Part shown: piece after piece, positions 42,931-51,592 of the stretch
Numbering within the stretch: position 1 is the stretch's first letter
Layout of the letters: the number at the start of each line of letters is the position of its first letter
Source of the DNA: Asaia bogorensis
Lineage (GTDB): Bacteria > Pseudomonadota > Alphaproteobacteria > Acetobacterales > Acetobacteraceae
Length of the DNA stretch: 64,000 nucleotides
Assembly (NCBI GenBank): GCA_943333505.2
Contig: CALQTN020000016.1
Location: 1-64,000, forward strand
Direction of reading: 5' to 3'
Notes under the pieces: model-generated
The model's database searches: none
Told to the model about the DNA's origin: nothing
What the model saw: the letters and a program-made list of their open reading frames with translations, nothing else
Program-made: the position numbers and the translations under genes

Positions 42931-44457
42931 TCAGGCTGCCCAGTGCAACAAGCCGTCACCACCTGTCGTGACCTTGCCGGTACGCCCGATCGGACTGATG
43001 GCCTGATCCATCAAAACCGCGAGCGTCGCTGTATCATCGGCTGCCACCCGAGCGAGGCTGCGTGCGCCATCCGGCAGTCGCAGGACCACCGCCCCATGGG
43101 CCACACCGCCGTCAGGTGCGAAGATCACAGTGAAGGTTTCAACATCAGCCGAACCGGCATAGCGCTCGATAATCGCCGGCGCCGGGCCCCGCCGCGCATC
43201 GGCCTGGGCTTGCAAATCGAACGGCGCCAAGATCGCGTCGTCATCGGCGGGGCGGGCGGCAACCGTGATTGCGTGATGTGCGGTGACGTAGCCACCCTGA
43301 CCGTACAGCAATCCACGCTCACCCGGACGCGCCCGCAAGGTCCGCACCATGCCGCAGGCAGCATGGGTCATGTAGTTGTTGAGCGGCGCGCCGTGAAAAG
43401 TCAGACCACCCGCGGTGGACAGAGCTGCATCCTCGGCAAGCCCCAGCCGGCGCCGCGCCATTTTCGGAACCACCGGGAAGCAGGAATAAAGCTCGCAGGC
43501 AGCCAACCCCGCGATACTGCCGCCGAGGGATGCCAGCATCGCTTCCAGCACCACATCCTGGGCGGGGGCGGAGGTGAACTGGTCGCGCTCCATCCAGTCC
43601 TTTGGCTCAGTTGCCGCCGCACCACCCCAAATATAGATCAACTGGCTATCCGGAATGCCGGCCGCACGCGCGGTCGCGGCATTGGTGATCAGCACTGCGC
43701 CCCCCTGGTTGACCGCCGGATTGGCTACCATCAACTTAGGATAGGGATAGGCGATCGCGCGATTATCGGGGCTGGCAGTGGCAATCTGCTCCGCGGTCAA
43801 CGCGGTTTTCATCCAGGCATTCGGATTGGCGGCGGCAACGGCGGACATGCCGGACCAGATGCGCGCTGACTCCTGATGCGCCGCCGCCGGGCTCAATCCC
43901 CAAGCCTTCGCGGTCGCATTTTCATAAAGTGGATAAACCGTGATCGGGGCCTGGATGTCATGCGCCTGGGCGAGTGGGTGCAGATAGCTCCGCCGCCGCG
44001 CCGGCAGATAGCCGCCCGGCGCCATCGCCACCGGTTCAACCTTAGTCCACGGCAATGCAATGCCCTGGCGCCGCGCCCAGGTCGCGGTGTGGGTTGCCTC
44101 ACCGCCCACGACTGCGGCAACCACACTTTCACCACGCGCGATGCGCTGGGCGGCCTCGTGGATGAACAGGATCGGGGTGTTGCCGCCGACCTCGCCATAG
44201 AACTGACGCGCTGGTGCTACGCCAAGGCGTGCGGTGAGCAACCCGACCGGATCGACATAAGGCCAGGTGATCGAGTTCACCAGATCGAGCGAGTCGAGCC
44301 GGGCGAGCAGGCTCCCGCCCGCATCAGCATTGGCGCGGCGCAGCGCCTCGGCCCATAAAGCCAGGGGTTCCTGCCCGGCGGCGCGATCGGCGGGACGGTC
44401 AATGATTTCGCCGATGCCAACAATGACCGGCTGGCGCGAGGGATCTAGGCGGGCCAT
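42931..44457 (-). CDS. Thiolase-like (acetyl-CoA acetyltransferase family) protein
   Basis: A 508-aa thiolase-fold protein starting VIVGIGEIIDRPAD. It has HGAPLNNYMTHAACGMV near the C-terminal third and ends PIGRTGKVTTGGDG. The place where classical thiolases carry the nucleophilic cysteine reads GGNTPILFIHEAA, as in a subfamily of about 500 aa with uncertain chemistry. It may act on an acyl-CoA from a catabolic pathway. The upstream phosphotransferase gene ends 4 bp before its start. Confidence 0.8.
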   Translation of the reverse strand: MARLDPSRQPVIVGIGEIIDRPADRAAGQEPLALWAEALRRANADAGGSLLARLDSLDLVNSITWPYVDPVGLLTARLGVAPARQFYGEVGGNTPILFIHEAAQRIARGESVVAAVVGGEATHTATWARRQGIALPWTKVEPVAMAPGGYLPARRRSYLHPLAQAHDIQAPITVYPLYENATAKAWGLSPAAAHQESARIWSGMSAVAAANPNAWMKTALTAEQIATASPDNRAIAYPYPKLMVANPAVNQGGAVLITNAATARAAGIPDSQLIYIWGGAAATEPKDWMERDQFTSAPAQDVVLEAMLASLGGSIAGLAACELYSCFPVVPKMARRRLGLAEDAALSTAGGLTFHGAPLNNYMTHAACGMVRTLRARPGERGLLYGQGGYVTAHHAITVAARPADDDAILAPFDLQAQADARRGPAPAIIERYAGSADVETFTVIFAPDGGVAHGAVVLRLPDGARSLARVAADDTATLAVLMDQAISPIGRTGKVTTGGDGLLHWAA

Positions 44458-44461
44458 ATAT

Positions 44462-45490
44462 CTATGCTCCAGCTACGGCGTTGATCGCCGCGATTGTTTC
44501 GGGCGCGGATACCGCGTGGATCATCGCCAGACGGCGTTGAAGGTCGGTCGGAGTGATAGATGTGTAGTGCGGATTATTGGGGTGGGTGCGCCGGTGCCAG
44601 GCATGCAGCACCAGACCCATGCTGAGCCGACAGGCCATCAACAAGGGCAGGACGGCAAACTCCATCGTCAGCAATGGTCGCGTCGCGTGAAAGCCCGCAA
44701 CAAAATCCCTGATCGACAGCGCAATCGTTCCAATATCGGTAAGCTGGCTGGTGCCACCCACTGCCACGTCGATCGCCAGCGTGGTCCGGGTCAGGTCGCC
44801 GAAATCGATGATCCCGGCCACCCGATCATGGTCGGACGGGTCGATCAGCACATTGCCGCCATTCATGTCATTATAAAGTATCTGCTGCCTAAGCCTGGGC
44901 AGGATCGGCGTGATCTCGGCTTCAAACCGATCCAGCATTTCGCCCACCAGCGCGCGCGCCCCGGCATCGGGAACAACATCGACCACGCCGCGTAAACGCA
45001 GCATATGCGCGAGGTCCCACACCAGTGGCGTCCCGCTCGCGGGGTGTTCGAACCCTTCCAGCGCGATGCCCAGCCGCGCCAGCGCCACGCCGCACGCCCG
45101 CCGCTGCGCCGCACCAGCCCGCGCGTCGCGCAATGGCACGCCGGCAAGATAGGTCAGCATCCGCACCCGGATATCGCCATGCCGGGTTTCGATCGCGCCA
45201 TCCGGCAATTCGACCATGCGCGGCACCTGCAATGACGGGTCCCGCGCCAGCACGTGGGCAAGGGCTGCCACCTGCATGTCGGTAACGCCCTGCTCCTCGG
45301 CCGGGTTGGCGAATTTCAGCACGTATTCGCGTCCATCGGCGGTGCGCAGACGGAAATTGCGGTCGCGTTCCCCGGTTAGCAGTTTGGCGCTGCCTGACAA
45401 TCCCCAATGGGCCAGCGCGAACGCCTCCGCCTCGCCCTCGGAGACCTCCGGGGCAGGCACGGTCATGACGCTGAGGATGGGGTCGATCAT
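44462..45490 (-). CDS. Aminoglycoside phosphotransferase-fold kinase (hydroxylysine/choline kinase-like)
   Basis: A 342-aa APH-superfamily protein. The catalytic loop is LYNDMNGGNVLID (D and N conserved, the usual leading H replaced by N) and the metal-binding motif is GIIDFGD. The N-lobe has RNFRLRTADGREYVLK with the ATP-anchoring lysine. Standalone members of this type phosphorylate small amino alcohols such as 5-hydroxylysine. The substrate is unknown. Confidence 0.8.
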   Translation of the reverse strand: MIDPILSVMTVPAPEVSEGEAEAFALAHWGLSGSAKLLTGERDRNFRLRTADGREYVLKFANPAEEQGVTDMQVAALAHVLARDPSLQVPRMVELPDGAIETRHGDIRVRMLTYLAGVPLRDARAGAAQRRACGVALARLGIALEGFEHPASGTPLVWDLAHMLRLRGVVDVVPDAGARALVGEMLDRFEAEITPILPRLRQQILYNDMNGGNVLIDPSDHDRVAGIIDFGDLTRTTLAIDVAVGGTSQLTDIGTIALSIRDFVAGFHATRPLLTMEFAVLPLLMACRLSMGLVLHAWHRRTHPNNPHYTSITPTDLQRRLAMIHAVSAPETIAAINAVAGA

Positions 45491-45567
45491 GTCCTGGTTG
45501 CTCCGAGGGCTGGCATTAAGCGAAAGCGATTACTCCCTTTTTTGAAAAGAAGACCTCGCCTTCCCTT

Positions 45568-47034
45568 TCACATCCGAAAAATCTTCCCGGGGTTCATCAA
45601 ATTCTTCGGATCCAAGGCCCGCTTCACCGCCTGCATCGTGGCGATCTCGACCGGAGATGCATAATGCGCAAGCTCGTCCAGCTTCTCCTGCCCAATCCCA
45701 TGCTCGGCTGAAATCGAGCCACCGAAATCACGGATCAGATCGTTAATCGCCCGCGTGATCGCCGGGGTGTATTGGTTCCACGCCTCCCGCGTCATGCCCT
45801 CGGGCGCGCGAAACCCGTAATGCAGATTGCCGTCGCCGATATGGCCCAGCGGTTGCGGACGGATGGTGGGGAGGATGGCCTTGGCAGCCGCAATGCCCTG
45901 ATCGACGAAGGCTGGGATTTTGGTGGTGGCGACAGACATGTCGTAGCTGATCGCCGGCCCATCGGCGCGCCCTGCCTCGGCATGGCCTTCGCGGATTTTC
46001 CACATCGCTTTTGCCTGGGCTTCCGATTGCGCGATCACCGCGTCGAGCGCGAGGCCGCGTTCCAGCATGTCGGCCAGGAAGATTTCCATCTTTTCCGCCA
46101 TGCCGCCTTCGCCATCGGCTTTGGCGCGGGTCGATGACCATTCCATCAGCAGATACCAGAAGCTGCTATGCGGCAGCGGGTCCGACGTGCCGTGGACATG
46201 GCGGAACACGCCATCGATGCCGGTCCGGTTGATCAGCTCGCAGGACGTGACGGTATCATCGCTCGCAGAATGGGCTTCGGACAGCATGGTGACCGCGGCC
46301 TGCGGGTCCTTGATCGCGATCCAGGCGGTCGCGACGTCTTTCGGTTTGGGCCAGACCTTGATCACCGCCTTGGTGATGATGCCCAACGTGCCCTCGGCGC
46401 CGATGAACATTTGCTTCATGTCGTAGCCGGTATTGTCCTTCTTCAGCGCGCGCAATTTGTTCCAGATTTCGCCCGATGGCAGCACGACCTCCAGCCCCAG
46501 CACGAAGCTGCGCGTGTTGCCGTAATGCAGCACCTGCGCCCCGCCGGCATTGGTGGAGATATTGCCGCCGATCATGCACGATCCCTGCGCGCCGAGGCTC
46601 AACGGCAGCAGCCGATCATGCGACGCCGCGACTTCCTGCAAGGTCTGCAGCACGCAGCCCGCTTCGACCGTCATGGTGAAGCCCTCAACATCGACATCGA
46701 TCACCCGGTTCATCCGCCCGAGCGACAGCAGCAGCCCGGTATGGGCCGGCCACGGCGTCGCGCCGCCCATCAACCCGGTATTGCCACCCTGCGGCACGAT
46801 CGCGACATCATGCTGATTGCAGAGCTTGACGACCGCCGAAACTTCCTCGGTGCTCCCGGGCCGCACCACCACTGCCGCATTGCCTTGCCGCAATCCTGAC
46901 CAGTCCCGGGTGAAGGGCGCCATCGCGTCCGCATCGGTCAGCATGCCCCGATCGCCGACAATTGCGTGGATTTGCGCCAACAACTCCGGCGTTACGGGAT
47001 TTGTCGGGATGACGGGTGGTATCACGTCGGCCAT
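45568..47034 (-). CDS. FAD-binding oxidase, GlcD / D-2-hydroxyacid dehydrogenase family
   Basis: A 488-aa VAO-fold flavoprotein. The FAD-binding segments VVVRPGSTEEVSAVV, VPQGGNTGLMGGATP and GGNISTNAGG are present, as is the C-terminal metal/substrate region HIGDGNLHY ... EHGIGQEK ... DPKNLMNPGKIF. The family oxidises D-lactate, glycolate or D-2-hydroxyglutarate. There are no GlcE/F partners nearby, which favours a stand-alone D-2-hydroxyacid dehydrogenase. Confidence 0.9.
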   Translation of the reverse strand: MADVIPPVIPTNPVTPELLAQIHAIVGDRGMLTDADAMAPFTRDWSGLRQGNAAVVVRPGSTEEVSAVVKLCNQHDVAIVPQGGNTGLMGGATPWPAHTGLLLSLGRMNRVIDVDVEGFTMTVEAGCVLQTLQEVAASHDRLLPLSLGAQGSCMIGGNISTNAGGAQVLHYGNTRSFVLGLEVVLPSGEIWNKLRALKKDNTGYDMKQMFIGAEGTLGIITKAVIKVWPKPKDVATAWIAIKDPQAAVTMLSEAHSASDDTVTSCELINRTGIDGVFRHVHGTSDPLPHSSFWYLLMEWSSTRAKADGEGGMAEKMEIFLADMLERGLALDAVIAQSEAQAKAMWKIREGHAEAGRADGPAISYDMSVATTKIPAFVDQGIAAAKAILPTIRPQPLGHIGDGNLHYGFRAPEGMTREAWNQYTPAITRAINDLIRDFGGSISAEHGIGQEKLDELAHYASPVEIATMQAVKRALDPKNLMNPGKIFRM

Positions 47035-47110
47035 GCTGGGCGTTCCTCAGGCAGTTTCTTGTGGAGCGATCCTGACCAAACAAACCGCAAGCTGCAACTG
47101 TCTATCTGGC

Positions 47111-47563
47111 CTAATGCGTATGCACAGCAGGCCCAGCAGCGCCGGGCGCCGCAATTTTCACTTCGACCGTCACCGGCGGCGAATTGGCGAAATGGAAGGT
47201 CAGCGGAAAGCTCTCGCCCTGTTTCAGTGGTGCCTTGAGCCCGATCAGCATCACGTGATAGCCGCCGGGCTTTAGGGTGACGGACTTGCCTGGCACCAGA
47301 ACCAGCGCCGGCACTGGCTTCATTCGCATCACCCCGGATTCCTCTACAGTCTGATGCAGTTCCACCGTGCTGGCGACCGGCGATTCCGCCTTGGTCACCC
47401 GATCCGCCTTGGCGCTGGTAATCGTCATGAACGCACCGCCGGCGAGCGCTTGTGGGGCGGTCGCGCGCGCCCAGGGCATGTCGATGGTGACCTGGGCTAC
47501 CGCGAGACCTGGGGCGAGCAGGGCAAAGGTGAAAAGGGCGAAAACCTGGGAACGGAAACGCAT
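47111..47563 (-). CDS. PCuAC periplasmic copper chaperone
   Basis: A 150-aa protein with a Sec signal peptide (FALFTFALLAPGLAVAQ). The Cu(I)-binding residues lie in VELHQTVEESGVMRMKPV and GGYHVMLIGL, the H(M)x10Mx21HxM type pattern of PCuAC. It ends in a His-containing tail. It delivers copper to cytochrome oxidase CuA sites. The DUF2946 gene upstream supports a copper-related unit. Confidence 0.9.
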   Translation of the reverse strand: MRFRSQVFALFTFALLAPGLAVAQVTIDMPWARATAPQALAGGAFMTITSAKADRVTKAESPVASTVELHQTVEESGVMRMKPVPALVLVPGKSVTLKPGGYHVMLIGLKAPLKQGESFPLTFHFANSPPVTVEVKIAAPGAAGPAVHTH

Positions 47564-47581
47564 GGTGTGGTCCTTTCGTGG

Positions 47582-47855
47582 TTATTGGGAATGCGGGTGG
47601 TCGGTCAGAGCCAAAGGTACCGCACGACTTTTCTGCCAGGCTGTTTCGGCCGGGCCTGCGCCACGCTGGCGTAGCCAACCATTGGCATCGGCGGTGAACC
47701 AGGCACCGTCCGGCAAGGTCACTTCATCGGCTAATACCGCATATTCGGCCCAGGCAGCTTGATCTGGCGCAACGCACATCGCGGCGGGCGGCTGCAAGAC
47801 TCGCTTGCAGGCAAAGGCTTGTGGCCCCTGCCAGCAGGATAAAACGGCGGTCCAT
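47582..47855 (-). pseudogene. Small exported protein, apparently frameshifted
   Basis: An ATG at 47855 with a GAAGGAG Shine-Dalgarno opens a clear signal peptide (RRFILLAGATSLCLQASLAAA). That frame then runs into unlikely sequence and a stop. A second frame, offset by one base, supplies a plausible mature domain from about 47785 to 47582 (APDQAAWAEYAVLADEV and DGAWFTADANGWLRQR). A single-base change within 47780-47800 (a GC-rich run) would join them. It is either a decayed gene or a sequencing error. Function unknown; copper context. Confidence 0.4.
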
Positions 47856-47891
47856 GGGAGACTCCTTCGGATGAACGGAACGCGGATGCGA

Positions 47892-48248
47892 TCAGACCAT
47901 CATCGGCGGAGCGCGCGGGGCGTAGGGTCGGTGGGCGAGCGGGCGCTGCACAGTCCGCATCGGAGCAATCGCTTCGGATTGCGCGAAACCAGCCGGGATC
48001 GGGAGCGCGGTCATATCCGGCGGCAGCATCGGGCCCGCCAACGTCAGGCAGAGCGCGCACTGGTCGTGATGCTCGACGACGGGGGGCGCGGTATCGCTGC
48101 TCGGATTGGCAAGGCAGATAGCTGCCATCTGCCAGGCGTGTGGCGCCGCGGACCCGACGACGTCAACTGGCGGGATCTGGCCGATCAGCAGGAACGCCAG
48201 CAACGCAGCGTGCAGCCGGGACAGCCAGGATCGCATGCGGCAGGACAT
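47892..48248 (-). CDS. DUF2946-like protein
   Basis: A 118-aa protein starting MSCRMRSWLSRLHAALLAFL. It has one hydrophobic N-terminal segment, a HDQCALCLTLAG motif (His/Cys, potential metal site) and the family-typical C-terminus RPYAPRAPP. DUF2946 proteins occur next to copper uptake and PCuAC genes; their role is not established. It is the first gene of the copper-related minus-strand unit, divergent from the DUF169 gene. Confidence 0.75.
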   Translation of the reverse strand: MSCRMRSWLSRLHAALLAFLLIGQIPPVDVVGSAAPHAWQMAAICLANPSSDTAPPVVEHHDQCALCLTLAGPMLPPDMTALPIPAGFAQSEAIAPMRTVQRPLAHRPYAPRAPPMMV

Positions 48249-48364
48249 CAACGGCGTGTTCTCATCAACGGGCGCGGTTTGCGTTGGCACGGCGAGTGGG
48301 TAAAGAGTTACACCGCACGCCCGGCAAACGCCAGCGTGCCACAACCAAATGCCGGAGGCACATC

Positions 48365-49141
48365 ATGTCCGCAGACCTAGCCCGCATCAGCGACGACCTC
48401 ACCCGCCTGCTGCGGCTGCGCAACGCGCCGTTCGGGATGAAAATGTTCGCAACCACCGCAGAGATGGAGGCCATTCCCCGCATTCGCCGACCGGGCAATG
48501 TCCATACGCTCGATCAGGTCGTCGGCCAGGCTGCCCGCCTCGGCTGGACAGTCGGCATCACCGCAGACAATCTCGTCGGCGCGCAATGCCGCGCAGTGGT
48601 GGGATTGGGTAACGCCAAGGACGCGGGTTGGAAGTCCGGCCAATCGATGGTCGGTGTTTGGTATTCCACCCCAGAAGATGCCGCCGCCCATCAGGCGTCG
48701 ATGACCTGCGTTGAAGATGGCCAGTACGAGGCGCTGGCGGTGTCCCCGCTATCCGCCGGCCGGCTGGACCCGCCCGACATCGCACTGTTCTACGCCACCC
48801 CGGGCGCGATGATCTATTTCATCAACGGCCTGCAATGGGCTGGCTACAAGAATTTCGAATGGGGCGTGGTGGGCGAAAGCTCATGCGCGGATAGCTGGGG
48901 CCGGGCGCTGAAAACCCGCACCCCGTCCCTGTCGATCCCGTGTTTCGCAGAACGCCGCTATGGCGGGGTGCTCGACGACGAAATGCTAATGGCCGCCCCG
49001 CATTCCTATCTGTCGCAAGCGATTGCCGGGATGGAGGCGCTGGCCAAGAACGGTCTGCGCTACCCGTTCCCGCAATATGGTATCCAGCAGGATGTCCGCG
49101 ACGGGATGGCGAAGTCGTATCCGGGGCGGGCGAAGGCGTAG
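48365..49141 (+). CDS. DUF169 family protein
   Basis: A 258-aa cytoplasmic protein. The opening LTRLLRLRNAPFGMKMF and later DDEMLMAAPHSYL match DUF169, a family of unknown function sometimes found near anaerobic or aromatic metabolism genes. The ATG at 48365 has CGGAGG upstream. It is monocistronic, divergent from the DUF2946 gene with about 116 bp between them. Confidence 0.8.
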   Translation: MSADLARISDDLTRLLRLRNAPFGMKMFATTAEMEAIPRIRRPGNVHTLDQVVGQAARLGWTVGITADNLVGAQCRAVVGLGNAKDAGWKSGQSMVGVWYSTPEDAAAHQASMTCVEDGQYEALAVSPLSAGRLDPPDIALFYATPGAMIYFINGLQWAGYKNFEWGVVGESSCADSWGRALKTRTPSLSIPCFAERRYGGVLDDEMLMAAPHSYLSQAIAGMEALAKNGLRYPFPQYGIQQDVRDGMAKSYPGRAKA

Positions 49142-49320
49142 TAGGTTTCGTACACAGATTCCAAACTCAGGTATCACCAAAGGCGACCCGGCAATCATCC
49201 CTGCCGCGGTCGCCGGGAGCTTGGCGTTGGTTGCCACAAAGGTAGATGCCATCCCGCAGCGGCGGCAGAGATTCTGTTTTGTCACGGCAGGCCAATTGGA
49301 CCTTTCGCCGCCGTCGCTCC

Positions 49321-49397
49321 AGAGCATCATCCGATCAGCTTGCCGATACGATCGGACAAAGGTGATCGTGTCCAAATCAAACGGCTCACGCTCTAGG
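49321..49397. repeat. REP-like palindromic repeat, copy B
   Basis: A hairpin TCCGATC (49330-49336) / GATCGGA (49350-49356) is followed by GGTGATCGTG and the conserved right end (49371-49397), which matches copy A in TCACGCTCTAGG and in the A-rich TCAA(A)CGG before it. Its right end supplies the stop codon of the minus-strand GNAT gene. The remainder of the 250-bp gap 49142-49392 holds no recognisable gene. Confidence 0.6.
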
Positions 49398-49824
49398 TTT
49401 TGCGGTACCAAACAAAATGCCGTGTTGCGCCTGCAAATACGCGCGAATACTCCGACGCCAACCGCCAGCCAAAATGTTCGTAGAAGCGTCGCGCCGTGTG
49501 ATTATCGCGGCATGATTCAAGACTGACCGCCCCACCCGCCCTGGCATCGGCGAGCAACGCCTGCCCGACGCCACGCCCTTGGGCGGCCGGCGCAATGAAC
49601 AACATGTCCAAATGCCCATCCGTCACCAGTGAAAATCCGGCAACCGCGCCCTCGATCTCGGCAACCCGCAACCGCGCCAGGCTGACGACAAACCTCGCCA
49701 CGAAAAACCCCTGATCGTAGCGCGCGAGGATGTCCGCGCCCAGGATTTCGGCAAACGCCGCGCCATAAGACGCCACCGTTGCCGTCGCGGTAATATCGGC
49801 CTCGGTTGCCGCCCGCACGATCAC
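49393..49824 (-). CDS. GNAT-family N-acetyltransferase
   Basis: A 143-aa acetyltransferase. The acetyl-CoA loop is APAAQGRGVGQALLADA, and the C-terminal NHTARRFYEHFGWRL is typical of the fold. It is coupled to dppC by an ATGA overlap and sits last in the peptide-transporter operon. It might acetylate imported peptides or amino sugars, but this is inference. Confidence 0.85.
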   Translation of the reverse strand: MIVRAATEADITATATVASYGAAFAEILGADILARYDQGFFVARFVVSLARLRVAEIEGAVAGFSLVTDGHLDMLFIAPAAQGRGVGQALLADARAGGAVSLESCRDNHTARRFYEHFGWRLASEYSRVFAGATRHFVWYRKT

Positions 49825-50633
49825 AGTTCGCGCAGCCGCGGGTCCAACCGGTCGCGCAGCGCGTCACCAAGCAAATTCAACCCGAACGCCAGCACCAGAA
49901 TGGCAACCCCGGCAAACAGCGCGCACCACGGCGACAGCAGCAGCACGTTGCGCCCCTCGGCCAGCATCAAGCCAAGCGACGGGTTGGGCGGCTGGGCGCC
50001 AAGCCCGAGGAAGGACAACGACGCCTCGACCAAAATCGCCGATGACAGCAGCAGACTGGTCTGCACCAGGATCACCCCCATCAGATTCGGCAGCACATGG
50101 ATCAGCAAAATCCGCGCGTCGGTGGCACCGGTCGCCCGTGCGCCCGCGACGTAGTCGGCACCGCAGATCACCAGCGCCGGCCCGCGCAGCAGCCGGGCGA
50201 AAATCGGGGTGTAGACCACCGCGATCGCAATCGCCGCCGTCACCGCGCCTGGCCCCAGCACCGCCACCACCCCGATCGCCAGCAGCATCACCGGAAAGGC
50301 GAACAGAATATCCATCAGCCGCATCACAATGCGTTCGAGCCAGCCGCGGTAATAGGCGGCCAGCAAGCCCAGCCCGCCGCCCAGAAATAGCGCCGCCCCG
50401 ACCGATCCGGCGGCCACCAGCAACGACGCCCGGCTGCCGTATAAAATCCGGCTCAGCACATCGCGCCCCAGCTGATCGGTGCCGAGCCAATGCGTGGCCA
50501 TCGGCCCACGCAGCCGCGCGATGATGTCCTGCGCCACCGGATCATACGGGGCGACAAAATCAGCGCCAATCGCCAGCAACCCTGGCACCAGCACCGCCAG
50601 GAACGCGAACAGCAAAAGCCCGGAGATTTTCAT
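49821..50633 (-). CDS. dppC: Peptide-type ABC transporter permease, DppC family
   Basis: A 270-aa permease. It has the DppC opening GADFVAPYDPVAQDI ... HWLGTDQLGRDVLSRILYG, and the EAA loop region GATDARILLIHVLPN with LGLGAQPPNPSLG. About six TM segments are visible. It overlaps both neighbours by 4 bp. Confidence 0.92.
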   Translation of the reverse strand: MKISGLLLFAFLAVLVPGLLAIGADFVAPYDPVAQDIIARLRGPMATHWLGTDQLGRDVLSRILYGSRASLLVAAGSVGAALFLGGGLGLLAAYYRGWLERIVMRLMDILFAFPVMLLAIGVVAVLGPGAVTAAIAIAVVYTPIFARLLRGPALVICGADYVAGARATGATDARILLIHVLPNLMGVILVQTSLLLSSAILVEASLSFLGLGAQPPNPSLGLMLAEGRNVLLLSPWCALFAGVAILVLAFGLNLLGDALRDRLDPRLREL

Positions 50634-51577
50634 CCGCGCAACCGCGGGTCAATCACCCGATACAGCAGATCGACGGCGAAATTCACCACCACGAAGCCTG
50701 CCGTCACCAGCAGGATCACCGCTTGCAGCAACGGGTAATTGCGTTCGCTGATCGCCCCCAGGATCAACCGCCCCAGCCCTGGAATGGCAAAAACCTGCTC
50801 GACCACGATCGCACCACCCAGCAGATAGCCAGTCATGATGCCAAGGCTGGTCACAAAGGGGATCATCGCGTTGGCGAGCGCGTGGCGATACAGCACCCGC
50901 GCCTCCCCCAGCCCCTTGGCACGGGCGGTGCGGATGTAATCCTGGCCCAGCGACTCCAACAACGCTGATCGCACAAGTCGTGACAAATTGGCCAGGATCG
51001 GCAAGGCGAGACAGATCGCCGGCAACAGCAGCCGGGCGATATTGCCGATCGGATCATCGAAAAACGACACGTAACCCAGCAATTGCAACGATGGCGCCAA
51101 GGTCGCCAGCGCCAGGATCATCACGATGCCAAGCCAGAAGCTCGGGATGGTGAGGCCCGCGACACTGCCCAACCGCAGCAGCGTATCCGCCGTCCCGCCG
51201 CGTAGCCGCGCCATCAGGCAACCCGCCGGCACCGACAGGCCAGCGCCCAGCAGCAGCGCCAGCACCGTCAACTGCACCGTCGGCCAGATATGCAGCGCGA
51301 TTTCGGCGACCACGGGTCGTCCCGTCCATAGTGAGGTGCCAAGGTCGCCATGCAGCGCCGCCCACGCCCAGCGCCCATACTGAACCAGCAGCGGCTGATC
51401 GAGGCCGAGCTGGCTGCGTAACGCCGCCACCCGATCGGGCGTGACCTCGGTATTCGCCCCCAGCATGATTGCCACCGCATCACCCGGAATGAACCGGATC
51501 ATGCAGAACACCAGCAGCGAAATCCCGATCAGCACAAAGCCGAGATCAACCAGGCGCGCCGCAATGATCCGGATCAC
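50630..51577 (-). CDS. dppB: Peptide-type ABC transporter permease, DppB family
   Basis: A 315-aa permease with the DppB features LLVFCMIRFIPGDAV and QYGRWAWAALHGDLG. The EAA loop is DYIRTARAKGLGEARVLYRHALAN, and the C-terminus has VEQVFAIPGLGRLI. It forms the channel with DppC. No DppD/DppF ATPase genes are in this operon, so the ATPase must be shared from elsewhere. Confidence 0.93.
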   Translation of the reverse strand: MIRIIAARLVDLGFVLIGISLLVFCMIRFIPGDAVAIMLGANTEVTPDRVAALRSQLGLDQPLLVQYGRWAWAALHGDLGTSLWTGRPVVAEIALHIWPTVQLTVLALLLGAGLSVPAGCLMARLRGGTADTLLRLGSVAGLTIPSFWLGIVMILALATLAPSLQLLGYVSFFDDPIGNIARLLLPAICLALPILANLSRLVRSALLESLGQDYIRTARAKGLGEARVLYRHALANAMIPFVTSLGIMTGYLLGGAIVVEQVFAIPGLGRLILGAISERNYPLLQAVILLVTAGFVVVNFAVDLLYRVIDPRLRG

Positions 51578-51592
51578 TTGGTGATCAGGCGA

